Shown piece after piece: positions 10,896 through 20,376 of a stretch of 64,000 nt of DNA. The stretch covers positions 10,983,001-11,047,000 of the forward strand of contig NC_065891.1 of the NCBI RefSeq assembly GCF_905147045.1, written 5' to 3'. A model generated the notes under the pieces. It was not told the DNA's origin. It searched no databases and saw only the letters and a list, made by a program, of their open reading frames with translations. Both the position numbers and the translations under genes were made by a program. This DNA comes from Nymphalis io (taxonomy: Eukaryota; Arthropoda; Insecta; Lepidoptera; Nymphalidae). Position 1 is the stretch's first letter; each line of letters starts with the position of its first letter.

Positions 10896-11706
10896 TCAAT
10901 AGCATCGGCATCCGTTGAAAGCGCAGTATCCTCCTCTAAAGCCTCTCCTTCTACAGTTTGATGAGCACTCCCAAAGCTGGCAAGAGGGAAGTCGTTCGTT
11001 CACCAATTGACTTTTTTGCAAATTATGCTCTTGCTCATCTAAAAGAAAATGTAATTCTAATTTAATAAATTGTAAAAATTTCACACAAGTCTACATAACT
11101 GCATCTAATTGAAAGTATTAGTATATAAGTAATATATCACAGAAAATAATGTACACGAAAAGAAAATAGTAGTCAAAAGGTAAATGGTACTAGGATTCTT
11201 TCGACCATACCATGCGATCACGATTTGTACAGTAACTATTTTTAATTTTTATTTGTATATATTGAATGTAAATAATATTAAATAAATATAAAGGCGTTTA
11301 ATAATTTGTAATTAAATTGTACAGGATTAAATCAGTGTCAGTGTAACAATGTATCATTTTTTATTGTTATTAAATTCAAATAAATTGGCAAACAAACAAC
11401 AAAACAGAAAAACTAAGTTATAAGTACATCTTACATTTTTATAATAGTAATATTAATGATATCAATTTATAATAAAAAACAGCCTAGCTGAGGCTACGAT
11501 TTTTTCACCATATTATTAAAGTCACACTGTTAACTCTTTTTTATGGCTATTTACTTTAACTTTGTTATTGTTAATTTTTGGTGAATACAGTTATTTTATT
11601 ATTATTATTAATTAATAAGAAAACACTCACTTGAAACTTCCTCGCTTTGCGCGAAAGTGGCAAAAGCCACCACCAAGAGAACAGCGAAAACAAAACACGC
11701 CTTCAT
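10896..11706 (-). CDS. Gallerimycin-like defensin paralogue, two exons
   Basis: Exon 1 is 11631-11706 and exon 2 is 10896-11038. The intron 11039-11630 has a good GTGAGT donor and a TTTTCTTTTAG acceptor, phase 1. The total is 219 nt, giving 72 residues. The signal peptide (starting MKACFVFAVLLVVAFAT) aligns with that of the gallerimycin gene. The mature region has CQLWECSSNC, RGGYC and NGCRCY: C-x4-C-x3-C-x9-C-x4-C-x-C, one residue shorter in the third loop than gallerimycin. No dibasic cleavage site like RKRQ is seen. An AATAAA at 10697-10692 is the best poly(A) signal, implying a 3' UTR near 200 nt. Inferred role: secreted antimicrobial or antifungal peptide. An uninterrupted reading through the acceptor at 11039 would give a wrong N-terminus. 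Confidence 0.85.
11475..11615 (+). repeat. (ATT)n-tailed retroposon fragment inside the defensin paralogue intron
   Basis: AACAGCCTAGCTGAGGCTACG through TTTGGTGAATACAG to an (ATT)n tail at about 11598-11612. The reverse complement matches 20223-20376. The tail ends about 14 bp from the donor GT at 11630-11629. Antisense to the host gene. Confidence 0.65.
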
Positions 11707-11723
11707 ATTTCTGTCTTACAGTT

Positions 11724-11840
11724 TTGTATGATATTATGGATTTAAATGACAACTTTATATATTCCCTATATGCAGCGATAACAGTATTCCGAGCACATTA
11801 CTTTGGGTTTGCAAACAGTGTTTGATATATCTTATCGCTT
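11724..11840 (-). promoter_or_regulatory. Promoter of the defensin paralogue: TATA box and GATA motif
   Basis: TATATAAAG (11761-11753, minus) lies about 32 bp above a TCATA start (A at 11729). GATAAG at 11836-11831 is about 125 bp upstream of the ATG. In insect immunity GATA factors act next to Rel sites on fat-body AMP promoters; only the GATA motif is clear here. GGGAATATAT at 11767-11758 is a poor kappaB match. Confidence 0.4.
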
Positions 11841-11859
11841 TGTTTCAAGTACATTACTA

Positions 11860-13550
11860 CACACGTATGTAATAAAATTATGTTTATTGTAATAGACATG
11901 GTAATGGATAAGACTTAAACGTAAATTTTATTTCGCAAATAAAGAATGGTAAGCCGTGCCTGTTCGGAAGAGAGAATCTCAGAACCCCGAACTTATTTGT
12001 TAGAATTAATTTATTTATCCGGCTTACAATTAATTTATTACTTTTGCGACTCAAGTGCAAGCTTTGTTTTCTATTGCAAGCAATGCATTTGAATAACATC
12101 GGAGACAAGATTTCTATTTATAATTACTCATTATTATTTGTTCACGAGTCGCTTTTCAGAACTATCGAGTGGGCTCTTTGTTAAGAATGTTATTTTCATC
12201 AAGTAAGTTGTGTACATTTTCCTGTTACGTTCTATTTTATTGGAAATTACATTTTTATTATTGTAAGAGACTTAGATATATATTAGATATATATAGGATT
12301 TAGTTGAAAAACCGGACAGCTCTTGCAACTTTGGTCGGATGGATTTCCTACATTGTTATATAATTTTTATTTTTATTTATTTTAATCAGGCCTTTTTTAT
12401 TTATTGCAATTAAATGTATGTTTGTGTCACAGATATGTCTGAATAAATATAGACACTCGATTATAATATTTATATCAAAAATTGTTGGACGATGAGAGAA
12501 AGATCATGCACGTCCTGTGCAAAGGCTTTTCGTACAATGCGAGTTAAGGGAACGATTTAAAGGAATTGAATATATAAAAATATGCAGTTCTATAAGCTAT
12601 CCACTTGACTATTTATTAACGAGGAAACTATTATGTATGATATATTGATTTTATGGTAATTCACATAATATACAATCTCTGCCAGATAAATAGAGGTTAG
12701 TAAAACTCGTCTCTTATCATTTCATTCTGAGTTATGTGTATTGACGCGATGCGGAATGCGACTATTTTTTAATTACTTTGATAAAAAATCTTACACGTTT
12801 CTGCTGTAATAATGTTAATTTTATACATTTAATTGACTTGATTACTATATAAAGTGACGTTATAATTCCGAACACTTACATTTCTCAATACTATTTACAG
12901 TGATTTGATTTTTTGTTCTGTTGCTAAGACTGCACCTGCCTCGCATTTATTTTCCCATAAATACCACGTAAAATTTTATTACGATTGGTTAAGTGGCGTA
13001 GTCATGATGAGGCTGTCTGTCCGACAGACAGACTTCGCGTCTATAATATCAGACTGATATGAAATTATTTTCAATTTGAATATTTACCGATTAAATATAA
13101 TGATTTAATTTTTTACAATACCTAAATATTTTCTTTTCTAAAACATGTTTAATTCTTACTTAATTCTTATTGTCTGAATTGAGTCAAAGTATGACTGGAC
13201 AAGCAGACAAAAGTAAGACTAGAGTTTTGATAGAATTTGGAGTGTGTAAGGCGAAAACTGAGTAACAGATGTTTCGTAGCTCCGAAAATAATACAGTTAC
13301 GTATCGTTGTCTACGTGTACGGTTATTTTGAATATTAGCTTCTCAGAGTTAGTTGAAAGTTTTATTAGTCGAATGTCCATAGCATTAACTATGTATTAAC
13401 ATTTTAATTATGCTTATATACTGTACCAATATATCGACAAAGGAATCGTAATTCAAAAAATTAAATCACTAATGCCATGGAGGAAATCTAATGTGAAATG
13501 ATATTATAACTGTCCCGTAGAATGCAGAATTTCCTGCAACACCCATATCA
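11860..13550. other. AT-rich intergenic DNA, no gene seen
   Basis: No coding exon recognised. The short ORFs have no family motif. A Helitron-like scrap may lie at 12960-13060 (ends in CTTCGCGTCTATAATATCAG, like the 5' terminus of the Helitron family in reverse). Confidence 0.45.
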
Positions 13551-13635
13551 CGTATGTATATAGATAAAGGTTCCATCCATTATATATATATTTGGACGGG
13601 CGTTTCGGTAGGGCCAAAAAAACTATATAGTAATG

Positions 13636-13750
13636 TAAAAGACTGTAAATGCTTAATTGCTGGACTTAGGCCTCATCTACATGTGAAGGTTTGGAGCTTA
13701 ATCCACAATGCTGCTCTATTGCAGCGTTATGGGTACACGTGTGGCTTAAA
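13636..13750 (-). repeat. tRNA-derived SINE (family C) fragment
   Basis: GACTGTAAATGC, TTGCTGGACTTAGGCCTC, GAAGGTTTGGAGCTTAATCCAC and GCTGCTC match the family C 3' half in minus orientation. Confidence 0.65.
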
Positions 13751-13945
13751 TAAAATCGCGTTAAAAAATCCTAAAAATATAATACTAATGTCAAATAAAA
13801 ATACCGATTAACACGCTAGAGTGTAATATACTACCCACATAACATACACATACGAAGTACATGTAGGGATGAAATTTTGCCTGTTTCTCTTGTCGTGTGA
13901 TTAAGCTACAAAATTAATTTCATGGATTTCTTTCGCCTCCTTTTT

Positions 13946-14012
13946 TACTTTTTTCTCTCGGTAATAATGGGCGGTATTTCGGTAAGTGCGTTGAGCAATT
14001 TATCTCTATTGT
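13946..14012 (+). repeat. Dispersed repeat H, copy 2
   Basis: Matches 9709-9800 on the same strand through TCTCGG, GTAAGTGCGTTGAGCAATTT and CTCTATTGT. The two copies flank the defensin paralogue at similar distances. Confidence 0.5.
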
Positions 14013-14215
14013 AACCTATACCTACTATGCGTCATCCTCCTTTATTTTTAATTTAAATATAAGTAAAATTCCAGTAAAACAAGCAGTTAAAATCAAAGAA
14101 GCTGTATAATAATTGTAAAAGTTTTGTCTCTTTAAGCTATCTAGCTAGAAAAAAAGTTAAATATCAGATATATAGAACATAACATTTTAAATAAAATCGT
14201 CTATGACTATTAAAT

Positions 14216-14230
14216 AATATATATATATTA

Positions 14231-14288
<58 letters not shown>
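14216..14288. repeat. (AT)n microsatellite
   Basis: Nearly pure AT dinucleotide run with two AAT interruptions at the left. Confidence 0.95.
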
Positions 14289-14291
<3 letters not shown>

Positions 14292-14429
14292 CATATCACA
14301 ATGACACACTTCACACCTGAAATTTAAAGCTTACCACAAAATTGTAAAAAAATGTATTAGTATTCAAAATCAATAAATACAATTCAAGTCATGGCGATTC
14401 ACATATCAGCAATAAAAACAAAACTAAAT

Positions 14430-14700
14430 CAAATAATAATAATAATAATATCCTGGGACTTTATTCACACACGGCCATCTGATCCCAAATTAAGCAGAAC
14501 TTGTGTCATGGAAACCAGACTACTGATATACTACATATACTACTTTTCTTTTGTAAATACATACTTATATAGATAATTACACCCAGACTCAGGACAAACA
14601 GACATGTTCATGCACACAAATGTCTGTCCTGGGTAGGAATCGAACCCACAACCTTCGGCGTGAAAGGCAGGTACCTACCAAACACGCCAAACGGCTCGTC
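14430..14700 (-). repeat. tRNA-derived SINE with (ATT)n tail (family B)
   Basis: In element sense it starts GACGAGCCGTTTGGCGTGTT (A box), then GGTTCGATTCC (B box) at 14644-14634. It includes the inverted pair ACAGACAT / ATGTCTGT and ends CCAGGATATTATTATT. A second copy at 62925-63199 is about as long and clearly homologous. The tail type suggests mobilisation by a LINE ending in ATT repeats, such as RTE or L2-like elements (inference). Confidence 0.85.
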
Positions 14701-15612
14701 AAATTATGAATATAGTAATATAAATGATTTATATTACTGACGATAAGTTTGACAGACGTCATTTAGAGACATTTATATTTTGCTTTTTTTTTTAATTGGC
14801 CAATTGGTCGAAATTGTCCCATTTGTACGGCCGTCTAGGTAGTTATTTGATTAAACTGTGAAATCTTAACTTTATATTTAAGTAATAGTAAAAGGCAGAA
14901 AGAATATACTTTTAATTCAGCAATGTACACTGGTGGTACTAAAAATAACAAAAGCTCCGGATAACAGGGTATAAGACAAGTTAATTTATCCCCCGCTTAC
15001 AACCGAAGACGTTTACTGTCTACAATTTCAGTGCAGTTGTAGCTTACTGTTCTTAATGCGATACTTTTAATTAAATTTACTTAGTGTTTAGATTGCTTAA
15101 GAAAAAACCCAGTGTCATCAAACAAAAGTAAACTGGTTAAACTTGTATTTTGTATACGTTTTTATACAATTCTTTATTTGATTTATATGTAGAAATATTT
15201 ATTTATTTAATCTGTTTTTGATAAAAAAAATACAATCGAAGTCTGTCTGAGATTTTAAACTTTTTAAGTTAATGTGGCTATTTGCGAGGTACTAAAACTG
15301 AAACATTATTTATTTTTACATATATCTGTCTGTCTGTAGGTTTGTTAGGGGTAATCTTCTAAAAATTACAAATGCAAATAAATGAAAATTATTTTAAGCA
15401 GTATTTCAAGGTACCGTTTAATCTTTATTTCATCAAAATCGTTTGAGTCAAAAGTTATAACAAATTAAAGGTCGTGTACCTATCTTTATTTTTACACTAT
15501 TATTTGCTATAAAATTAATAATATATTGTATTTATGAATAACAAACATAATACATAGAAACCGAATATAGGTAATTTTATCTCTAATAAATCTATTCTAT
15601 ACATACACCTAG

Positions 15613-15912
15613 AGCCGAGATGGCCTAATGGTTGGAACGCGTGAATCTTAACCGATGATCGTGGGTTCAAACTCGGGCAAGCACCACTGAATTTTCATGT
15701 GCTTAATTTGTGTTTATAATTTATCTCGTGCTTGACGGTGAAGGAAAACATCGTAAGGAAACCTGCACGTGTATGATTTCATTGAAATTCTGCTACATGT
15801 GTATTCTACCTACCCGCATTGGAGCAGCGTGGTGGAATAAGCTCCAAACCTTCTTCTCAAACGGGAGAGGAGGCCTTAACTCAGCAGTGGGACATTAACA
15901 GGCTGTTACTGT
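15613..15912 (+). repeat. tRNA-derived SINE (family C), near full length
   Basis: GCCGAGATGGCCTAATGGTT head, B box GGTTCAAACTCGG at 15664-15676, full body and TTACTGTAC end. Any open frame through it is not a gene. Confidence 0.85.
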
Positions 15913-16214
15913 ACATACCTATGCTATAAAATTGGTGGATTGGTGGATATTGGCATGTGTTCTTCAAAATCCCCTATGCCAGCTAGTATCCATTAAGAAT
16001 ATCTGCCGAGACCAAATTCCGTTAGTAGTCCTCTATGAAATTATAACCTGCTTGTGTAATCTGCAAGAAACGCTGGTCATACACTAATGTTACGAGGAAT
16101 TCCTTATACTTCACTGTAGTAGTGAAGGAATATTTTCGATAGATTCTCTTTAAATATATTTTTTTAAATTAGAATTCCAAATTTAAAGAATACCAAAATT
16201 TAATAAACGTTTCT

Positions 16215-16380
16215 GATATACACTCTCTATTCAGATCGCAATCCACAGCGCAAATAGTCAGTACGGAAAACACAATTTAAGTTCGTCAACAGCCGGTTTG
16301 GTCGATGCCCCGCGGCTCCAGGCGTGCTGTTTATTCACTCGAGTGTACTGAGTGTATTCGTATTCTATGTTACGTGTAAG
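16215..16380 (+). promoter_or_regulatory. Candidate promoter and non-coding first exon
   Basis: A GC-richer island in AT-rich DNA with an arthropod-type initiator TCAGTACGG near 16259 and a possible splice donor ACGTGTAAGT at about 16371-16380. No TATA box at the right distance and no linked coding exon in the window, so this is a weak suggestion. Confidence 0.2.
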
Positions 16381-16685
16381 TTTCTAAATTTAAAATATTT
16401 CACTTCAGTTAGGTTATGTCTTTCTTATGCGAAATAACGATTGCTCATAGTCGACAAAATGTTTGAAACTTCACATTTAGTACAGTGTGATTTAAAGATG
16501 TTGGATAAAATATTACTCCGACTAGAATTATTTTACTATTCTAACCGATATTATTTGGCTAACTCATTCGTTTATTGGTTAGTTTATAAAGCTGCATATC
16601 CAGCATACCAAAAATCACAGTATCGGCTTGAAATTTAAAAATGAACATATGTAAGTATACAAGTAAATATGTAAATTTATAACAT

Positions 16686-16836
16686 ACTAGTTTCCGACCG
16701 CGGCTTCGCCAGCTTTGGAGGTCATGACCGCGACAACGTGTATGATAAATTTCACGATGTTCGGGTGAGTATTAAAATGTGAAAGCGAAACAAAAAGAAC
16801 TCACTTTCGCATTTATAATATTATTATCTAAGATAT
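16686..16836 (-). mobile_element. Helitron-derived fragment
   Basis: The left end ACTAGTTTCCGACCGCGGCTT is the reverse complement of the CTAGT-ending 3' terminus. The right part CACTTTCGCATTTATAATATT is the reverse complement of the 5' terminal region. The middle is collapsed to about 150 bp. Homologous to 50217-50386. Confidence 0.65.
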
Positions 16837-16859
16837 TAATAAATTGCATCAGTTATTCT

Positions 16860-19800
16860 GTAAATTATTATTACTTTCAATCAACAGCCAATCGTTGTCC
16901 ACTGCTGAACATAGGCCTCTCCCAAGGTGCGCCAAAGCTCCCTGTCCTCCGCCTTCCGCATCCAGTTGGTGCCCGCCACCTTCTTAAGGTCGTCGGTCCA
17001 CCTGGCTGGAGGGCGCCCTACGCTGCGCTTGCCGATTCGCGGTCTCCACTCTAGGACTCGTCTGCTCCAACGGCCATCGGTCCTACGACATACGTGACCA
17101 GCCCACTGCCACTTCAGCCTGCTAATTTTGCAAGCTATGTCGGTGACTCCGGTTCTTTTCCGGATAATCTCATTTCTGATCTTATCCTTCAAAGATACTC
17201 CGAGCATAGCTCGCTCCATAGCACGCTGAGCGACTTTGAATTTGTGGACTAGTCCCGCAGTTAGTGTCCACGTTTCGGCACCGTATGTCATGGCAGGTAA
17301 GACGCATTGGTTGAAGACTTTCGTCTTCAAACATTGCGGTATAGACGACTTGAGGACTTGACGAAGGTTGCCAAATGCTGCCCATCCCAAGCGAATTCTT
17401 CGATCGGCTTCCTTCTCGAAGTTGTTCCTACCGATTTGTATAATCTGTCCTAGGTAGGTATATTCACTAACAACTTCGAGAGGTTTGCCCTCGACGTATA
17501 TCGGTCCCGGCACGACATGCCTATTGAACATGACCTTGGTCTTGTCCAAGTTCATGCCGAGACCGACACACCGGGAAGACTCGCCTAGGCTACGCAGCAT
17601 TTCGGTGAGTTGTTCCAGCGACTCTGCTATGATGACGATATCGTCGGCAAATCGAAGGTGTGAGATGTACTCGCCGTTTACATTGACTCCATACCTAGTC
17701 CAATCCAGCGTTTTGAAAACGTCTTCCAACGCGTTGGTGAACAGTTTCGGGGATATTACATCCCCCTGTCTCACCCCTCTGCGCAATTGGATCGCCTTCG
17801 TCTTACAGTCCTGGATGTGGACAGTCATTGTAGCGGCGTTGTACAGACATCTCAGTACCTCGATATATCTCCAATCGATATGACATCTCTGCAATGAGTC
17901 GAGCACTGCCCAGGTTTCGATGGAGTCGAAGGCTTTCTCGTAGTCCACAAATGCCATACACAGCGGCTGATTGTACTCTTCGGTCTTCTGCACAATCTGC
18001 CGAACAGTATGGATGTGGTCCACGGTGCTGTAGCCTGATCGAAAGCCGGCTTGCTCTGGGGGCTGGAACTCGTCAAGTCGTCTGGCGAGACGGTTCGTGA
18101 CGACTCTTGAGAACAGCTTATACACGTGACTCAGGAGGGAGATTGGTCTGTAGTTTTTCAAGAGGGTTTTATCACCTTTCTTGAAAAACAGTACCACCTC
18201 ACTCCCGCTCCACGTTTCCGGGGTCTTGCCATGTTGGATGACGGAATTAAAGAGGCTTGCTAGCTCTTTCAGGACCGGAGTCCCGCCTGCCTTAAGCAAC
18301 TCTGTTGTGATTCCGTCATCTCCCGGAGATTTGTTGTTTTTAAGCTGTTCTAGAGCCGCCCTAATCTCTCCTTGGTCAACGACCGGGAGCTCCTCGGAGT
18401 AATGGCGCATAAGAGGGGCGCGCTGGTCATCAATACTGATTCCCATGGGTTTATCCGATCTTGAAGAGAACAACTGCCCATAAAACCTCTCTACTTCTCC
18501 GATAATCTCAGGCCTAGAGGTAACGACCCCACCATTTTCAGTTTTAAGTTTTGTCAGACGCGGCCTCCCAAACTTGCGAGCGAACACTTTCGATCCCCGA
18601 TTTTGCTCAATCGCAGCCTTGATGGCACGGGTATTGGAGCGTCGGAGATCGCGTCGCGTCAGCGTTTTTATTGTTCGGTTTAAGGCCTTATCTGACAAAA
18701 ACGATGGTAGTTCTCGTCGTTTTCTCATGAGCTCGAGTGTCTCAGCAGAGAGTTTTGGTGCGTTGTCTCTTCTCTGTGGCGGAAAACACTTGCGGGATGT
18801 GTTTTGCAGTATTTTGACCAGCGTGTCGGTTCTCTCATCAATGCTGCTTATGGTTTCCAACGCGGTGAATTGATTTTGAAGTTCCATTTGGAACTTTTCG
18901 GAGCCTTGAGCAGCTTGGAGCATGGTAGGTCGGAGAGTAGACCTCATCATTCTCGATCTTTCGGCTTTTAAGTTGATATTTAGAGTGCCTCGAACCAAGC
19001 GGTGATCACTTCCGGTATTAAACCTGTTGTACACTGAAACATCTCTAAATATGTGCCTTTTATTCGAGATGATAAAGTCTATCTCGTTCCTTGTCACGTT
19101 ATCGGGGCTTCGCCAGGTCCACCTCCTCTGAGGCTTCTTTTGAAAGAAAGAATTCATCAAAAAAAGCCCCTGCGCTTCGAGGAAGTTTACCAGCATTTGC
19201 CCCCTGTGATTTCTGCAGCCCAAGCCGTAAGGTCCGACTTTCGATTCACCGCTATCTTGTACTCCCACTTTAGCATTAAAGTCTCCCATAACAACATTGT
19301 AGTGGGCCCTCGAGGTGTCGTTAAGGGCCTTTGCGATGTCCTCGTACATCGCTTCGACCACATCATCAGAGTATGTCGAAGTTGGCGCATATACCTGTAC
19401 AACCTTCAGGGAGTACCTATCGGAAAGTTTTAGGACAAGGTACGCTACCCGGTTCGACACACTACTGATTTCCACAATGCTGCTAATGAGATCCTTTTTG
19501 ACTAGAAAACCGACACCACCCTGGGAGAGGTTATCACCTTCGCGGAAGTAGAGTAAGTTACCGGACTCTAGAGTTATCGTGTCCTCCCCCTGTCTTCGGA
19601 CTTCAGATAACCCCAGTATATGCCAGTTTATATGACTTAACTCTACTTCTAATTCGGCGAGGTGATGGTCCAGCCTCATCGAGCGTCCATTATACGTTGC
19701 CATTTTCAGTCGTTTTATACGGTAGCCTGCCGTGAACCGGTGATTCTTAGCACCCCCTGCCCTGCCGATACCGCGACCGCTACCTTGGTCGGGCCTAGCG

Positions 19801-20040
19801 GGCTTGCCGGTAACTGGGGGCCTTTTTTTGGGCGCATCTGCCATTTAGGGAGGTGGTTTGCCCATACTCGCCGCGCTGGGCAGGCGTGTTGGCGAGCGCA
19901 GTAGGGGGTAAGATGTTTATGGGAGGGGGGACGCTGCTGCCCATCCCCCCTTTTCCCCGTCCCTCAGTCGCCTCTTACGACACCCACGGGATGAGATTGG
20001 GGGAGTACTATTCTAAGCCGGTACTCCACGGCGTACTTTA
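16860..20040 (-). mobile_element. Full-length or near full-length RTE-clade LINE
   Basis: The unit comprises a GC-rich 5' leader (about 19845-20040, with GTGGGTGTCGTAAGAGGCGA), one long ORF and a very short 3' tail of TAA repeats at 16866-16874. Base composition is clearly richer in GC than the flanks. The exact 5' end and target-site duplication could not be fixed. An intact ORF implies recent insertion. Confidence 0.8.
16881..19844 (-). CDS. RTE-clade endonuclease/reverse transcriptase, intact ORF
   Basis: 987 residues, about the usual RTE length. Residues 1-45 are basic and glycine-rich. An AP-type endonuclease domain spans about 46-290: YNGRSMR 51-57, LSEVRR with E81, GDFN 187-190, NEID 253-256 and GSDH 278-281. 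Reverse transcriptase spans about 495-770: NYRPISLLS 564-572, VDYEKAFDS with D634, RRGVRQGD 688-695 and the catalytic FADD 732-735. The C-terminal region 790-987 carries LKWQWAGHV and VGRPPARWTDDLKKVAG, common to insect RTE proteins that databases often mislabel craniofacial development protein 2-like. From family knowledge it nicks the target and copies its own RNA there. No gag-like ORF, as usual for RTE. No stop or frameshift, so possibly active. The start at 19844 is the first in-frame ATG after the leader. Confidence 0.93.
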   Translation of the reverse strand: MADAPKKRPPVTGKPARPDQGSGRGIGRAGGAKNHRFTAGYRIKRLKMATYNGRSMRLDHHLAELEVELSHINWHILGLSEVRRQGEDTITLESGNLLYFREGDNLSQGGVGFLVKKDLISSIVEISSVSNRVAYLVLKLSDRYSLKVVQVYAPTSTYSDDVVEAMYEDIAKALNDTSRAHYNVVMGDFNAKVGVQDSGESKVGPYGLGCRNHRGQMLVNFLEAQGLFLMNSFFQKKPQRRWTWRSPDNVTRNEIDFIISNKRHIFRDVSVYNRFNTGSDHRLVRGTLNINLKAERSRMMRSTLRPTMLQAAQGSEKFQMELQNQFTALETISSIDERTDTLVKILQNTSRKCFPPQRRDNAPKLSAETLELMRKRRELPSFLSDKALNRTIKTLTRRDLRRSNTRAIKAAIEQNRGSKVFARKFGRPRLTKLKTENGGVVTSRPEIIGEVERFYGQLFSSRSDKPMGISIDDQRAPLMRHYSEELPVVDQGEIRAALEQLKNNKSPGDDGITTELLKAGGTPVLKELASLFNSVIQHGKTPETWSGSEVVLFFKKGDKTLLKNYRPISLLSHVYKLFSRVVTNRLARRLDEFQPPEQAGFRSGYSTVDHIHTVRQIVQKTEEYNQPLCMAFVDYEKAFDSIETWAVLDSLQRCHIDWRYIEVLRCLYNAATMTVHIQDCKTKAIQLRRGVRQGDVISPKLFTNALEDVFKTLDWTRYGVNVNGEYISHLRFADDIVIIAESLEQLTEMLRSLGESSRCVGLGMNLDKTKVMFNRHVVPGPIYVEGKPLEVVSEYTYLGQIIQIGRNNFEKEADRRIRLGWAAFGNLRQVLKSSIPQCLKTKVFNQCVLPAMTYGAETWTLTAGLVHKFKVAQRAMERAMLGVSLKDKIRNEIIRKRTGVTDIACKISRLKWQWAGHVCRRTDGRWSRRVLEWRPRIGKRSVGRPPARWTDDLKKVAGTNWMRKAEDRELWRTLGEAYVQQWTTIGC

Positions 20041-20222
20041 TAAAATAAAAATAATTATAGTTAGCCAAATTTTAAACGCTTTTGATATAAACCTTCACTT
20101 CCGAGTGCGACGTAATTTGTCACGAGGAATTCCGATGCGGGGAGATAGAGGGCGTTGTGACAACCGAAGAAGTGTTCTGGAACATCGATTCCACAACTTA
20201 TGAACAGCCTCATCACTTCATA
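20041..20222. other. Unassigned sequence between RTE and SINE-like repeat
   Basis: Includes a GC-richer patch (20095-20185) without recognisable coding or repeat motif. Confidence 0.3.
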
Positions 20223-20376
20223 GTACAATAATAATAATAATAATAATAAATAACTTTATTCACCAAAAAAAAAACAATGACAAAAAAAATTAAGGTACAA
20301 AACCATAAAAAAAGAGTTAACAATATGTTATTTGATAATTTGGTGAAAAGGTCGTAGTCTCAGCTAGGCTGCTTTT
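20223..20376 (-). repeat. (ATT)n-tailed retroposon fragment, second copy
   Basis: (AAT)n at 20227-20251 followed by ACTTTATTCACCAA, GAGTTAACA and TCTCAGCTAGGCTGCT. This is the reverse complement of the copy at 11475-11615. Confidence 0.65.

Noticed and set aside
10896..11084. 62-residue protein with its own ATG at 11084
   Set aside because: That ATG is in the intron upstream of a good acceptor, and the translated start is not a signal peptide. Exon 1 at 11631-11706 supplies one.
17485..19904. Several plus-strand open frames of 60-132 codons
   Set aside because: They are antisense shadows of the RTE ORF.
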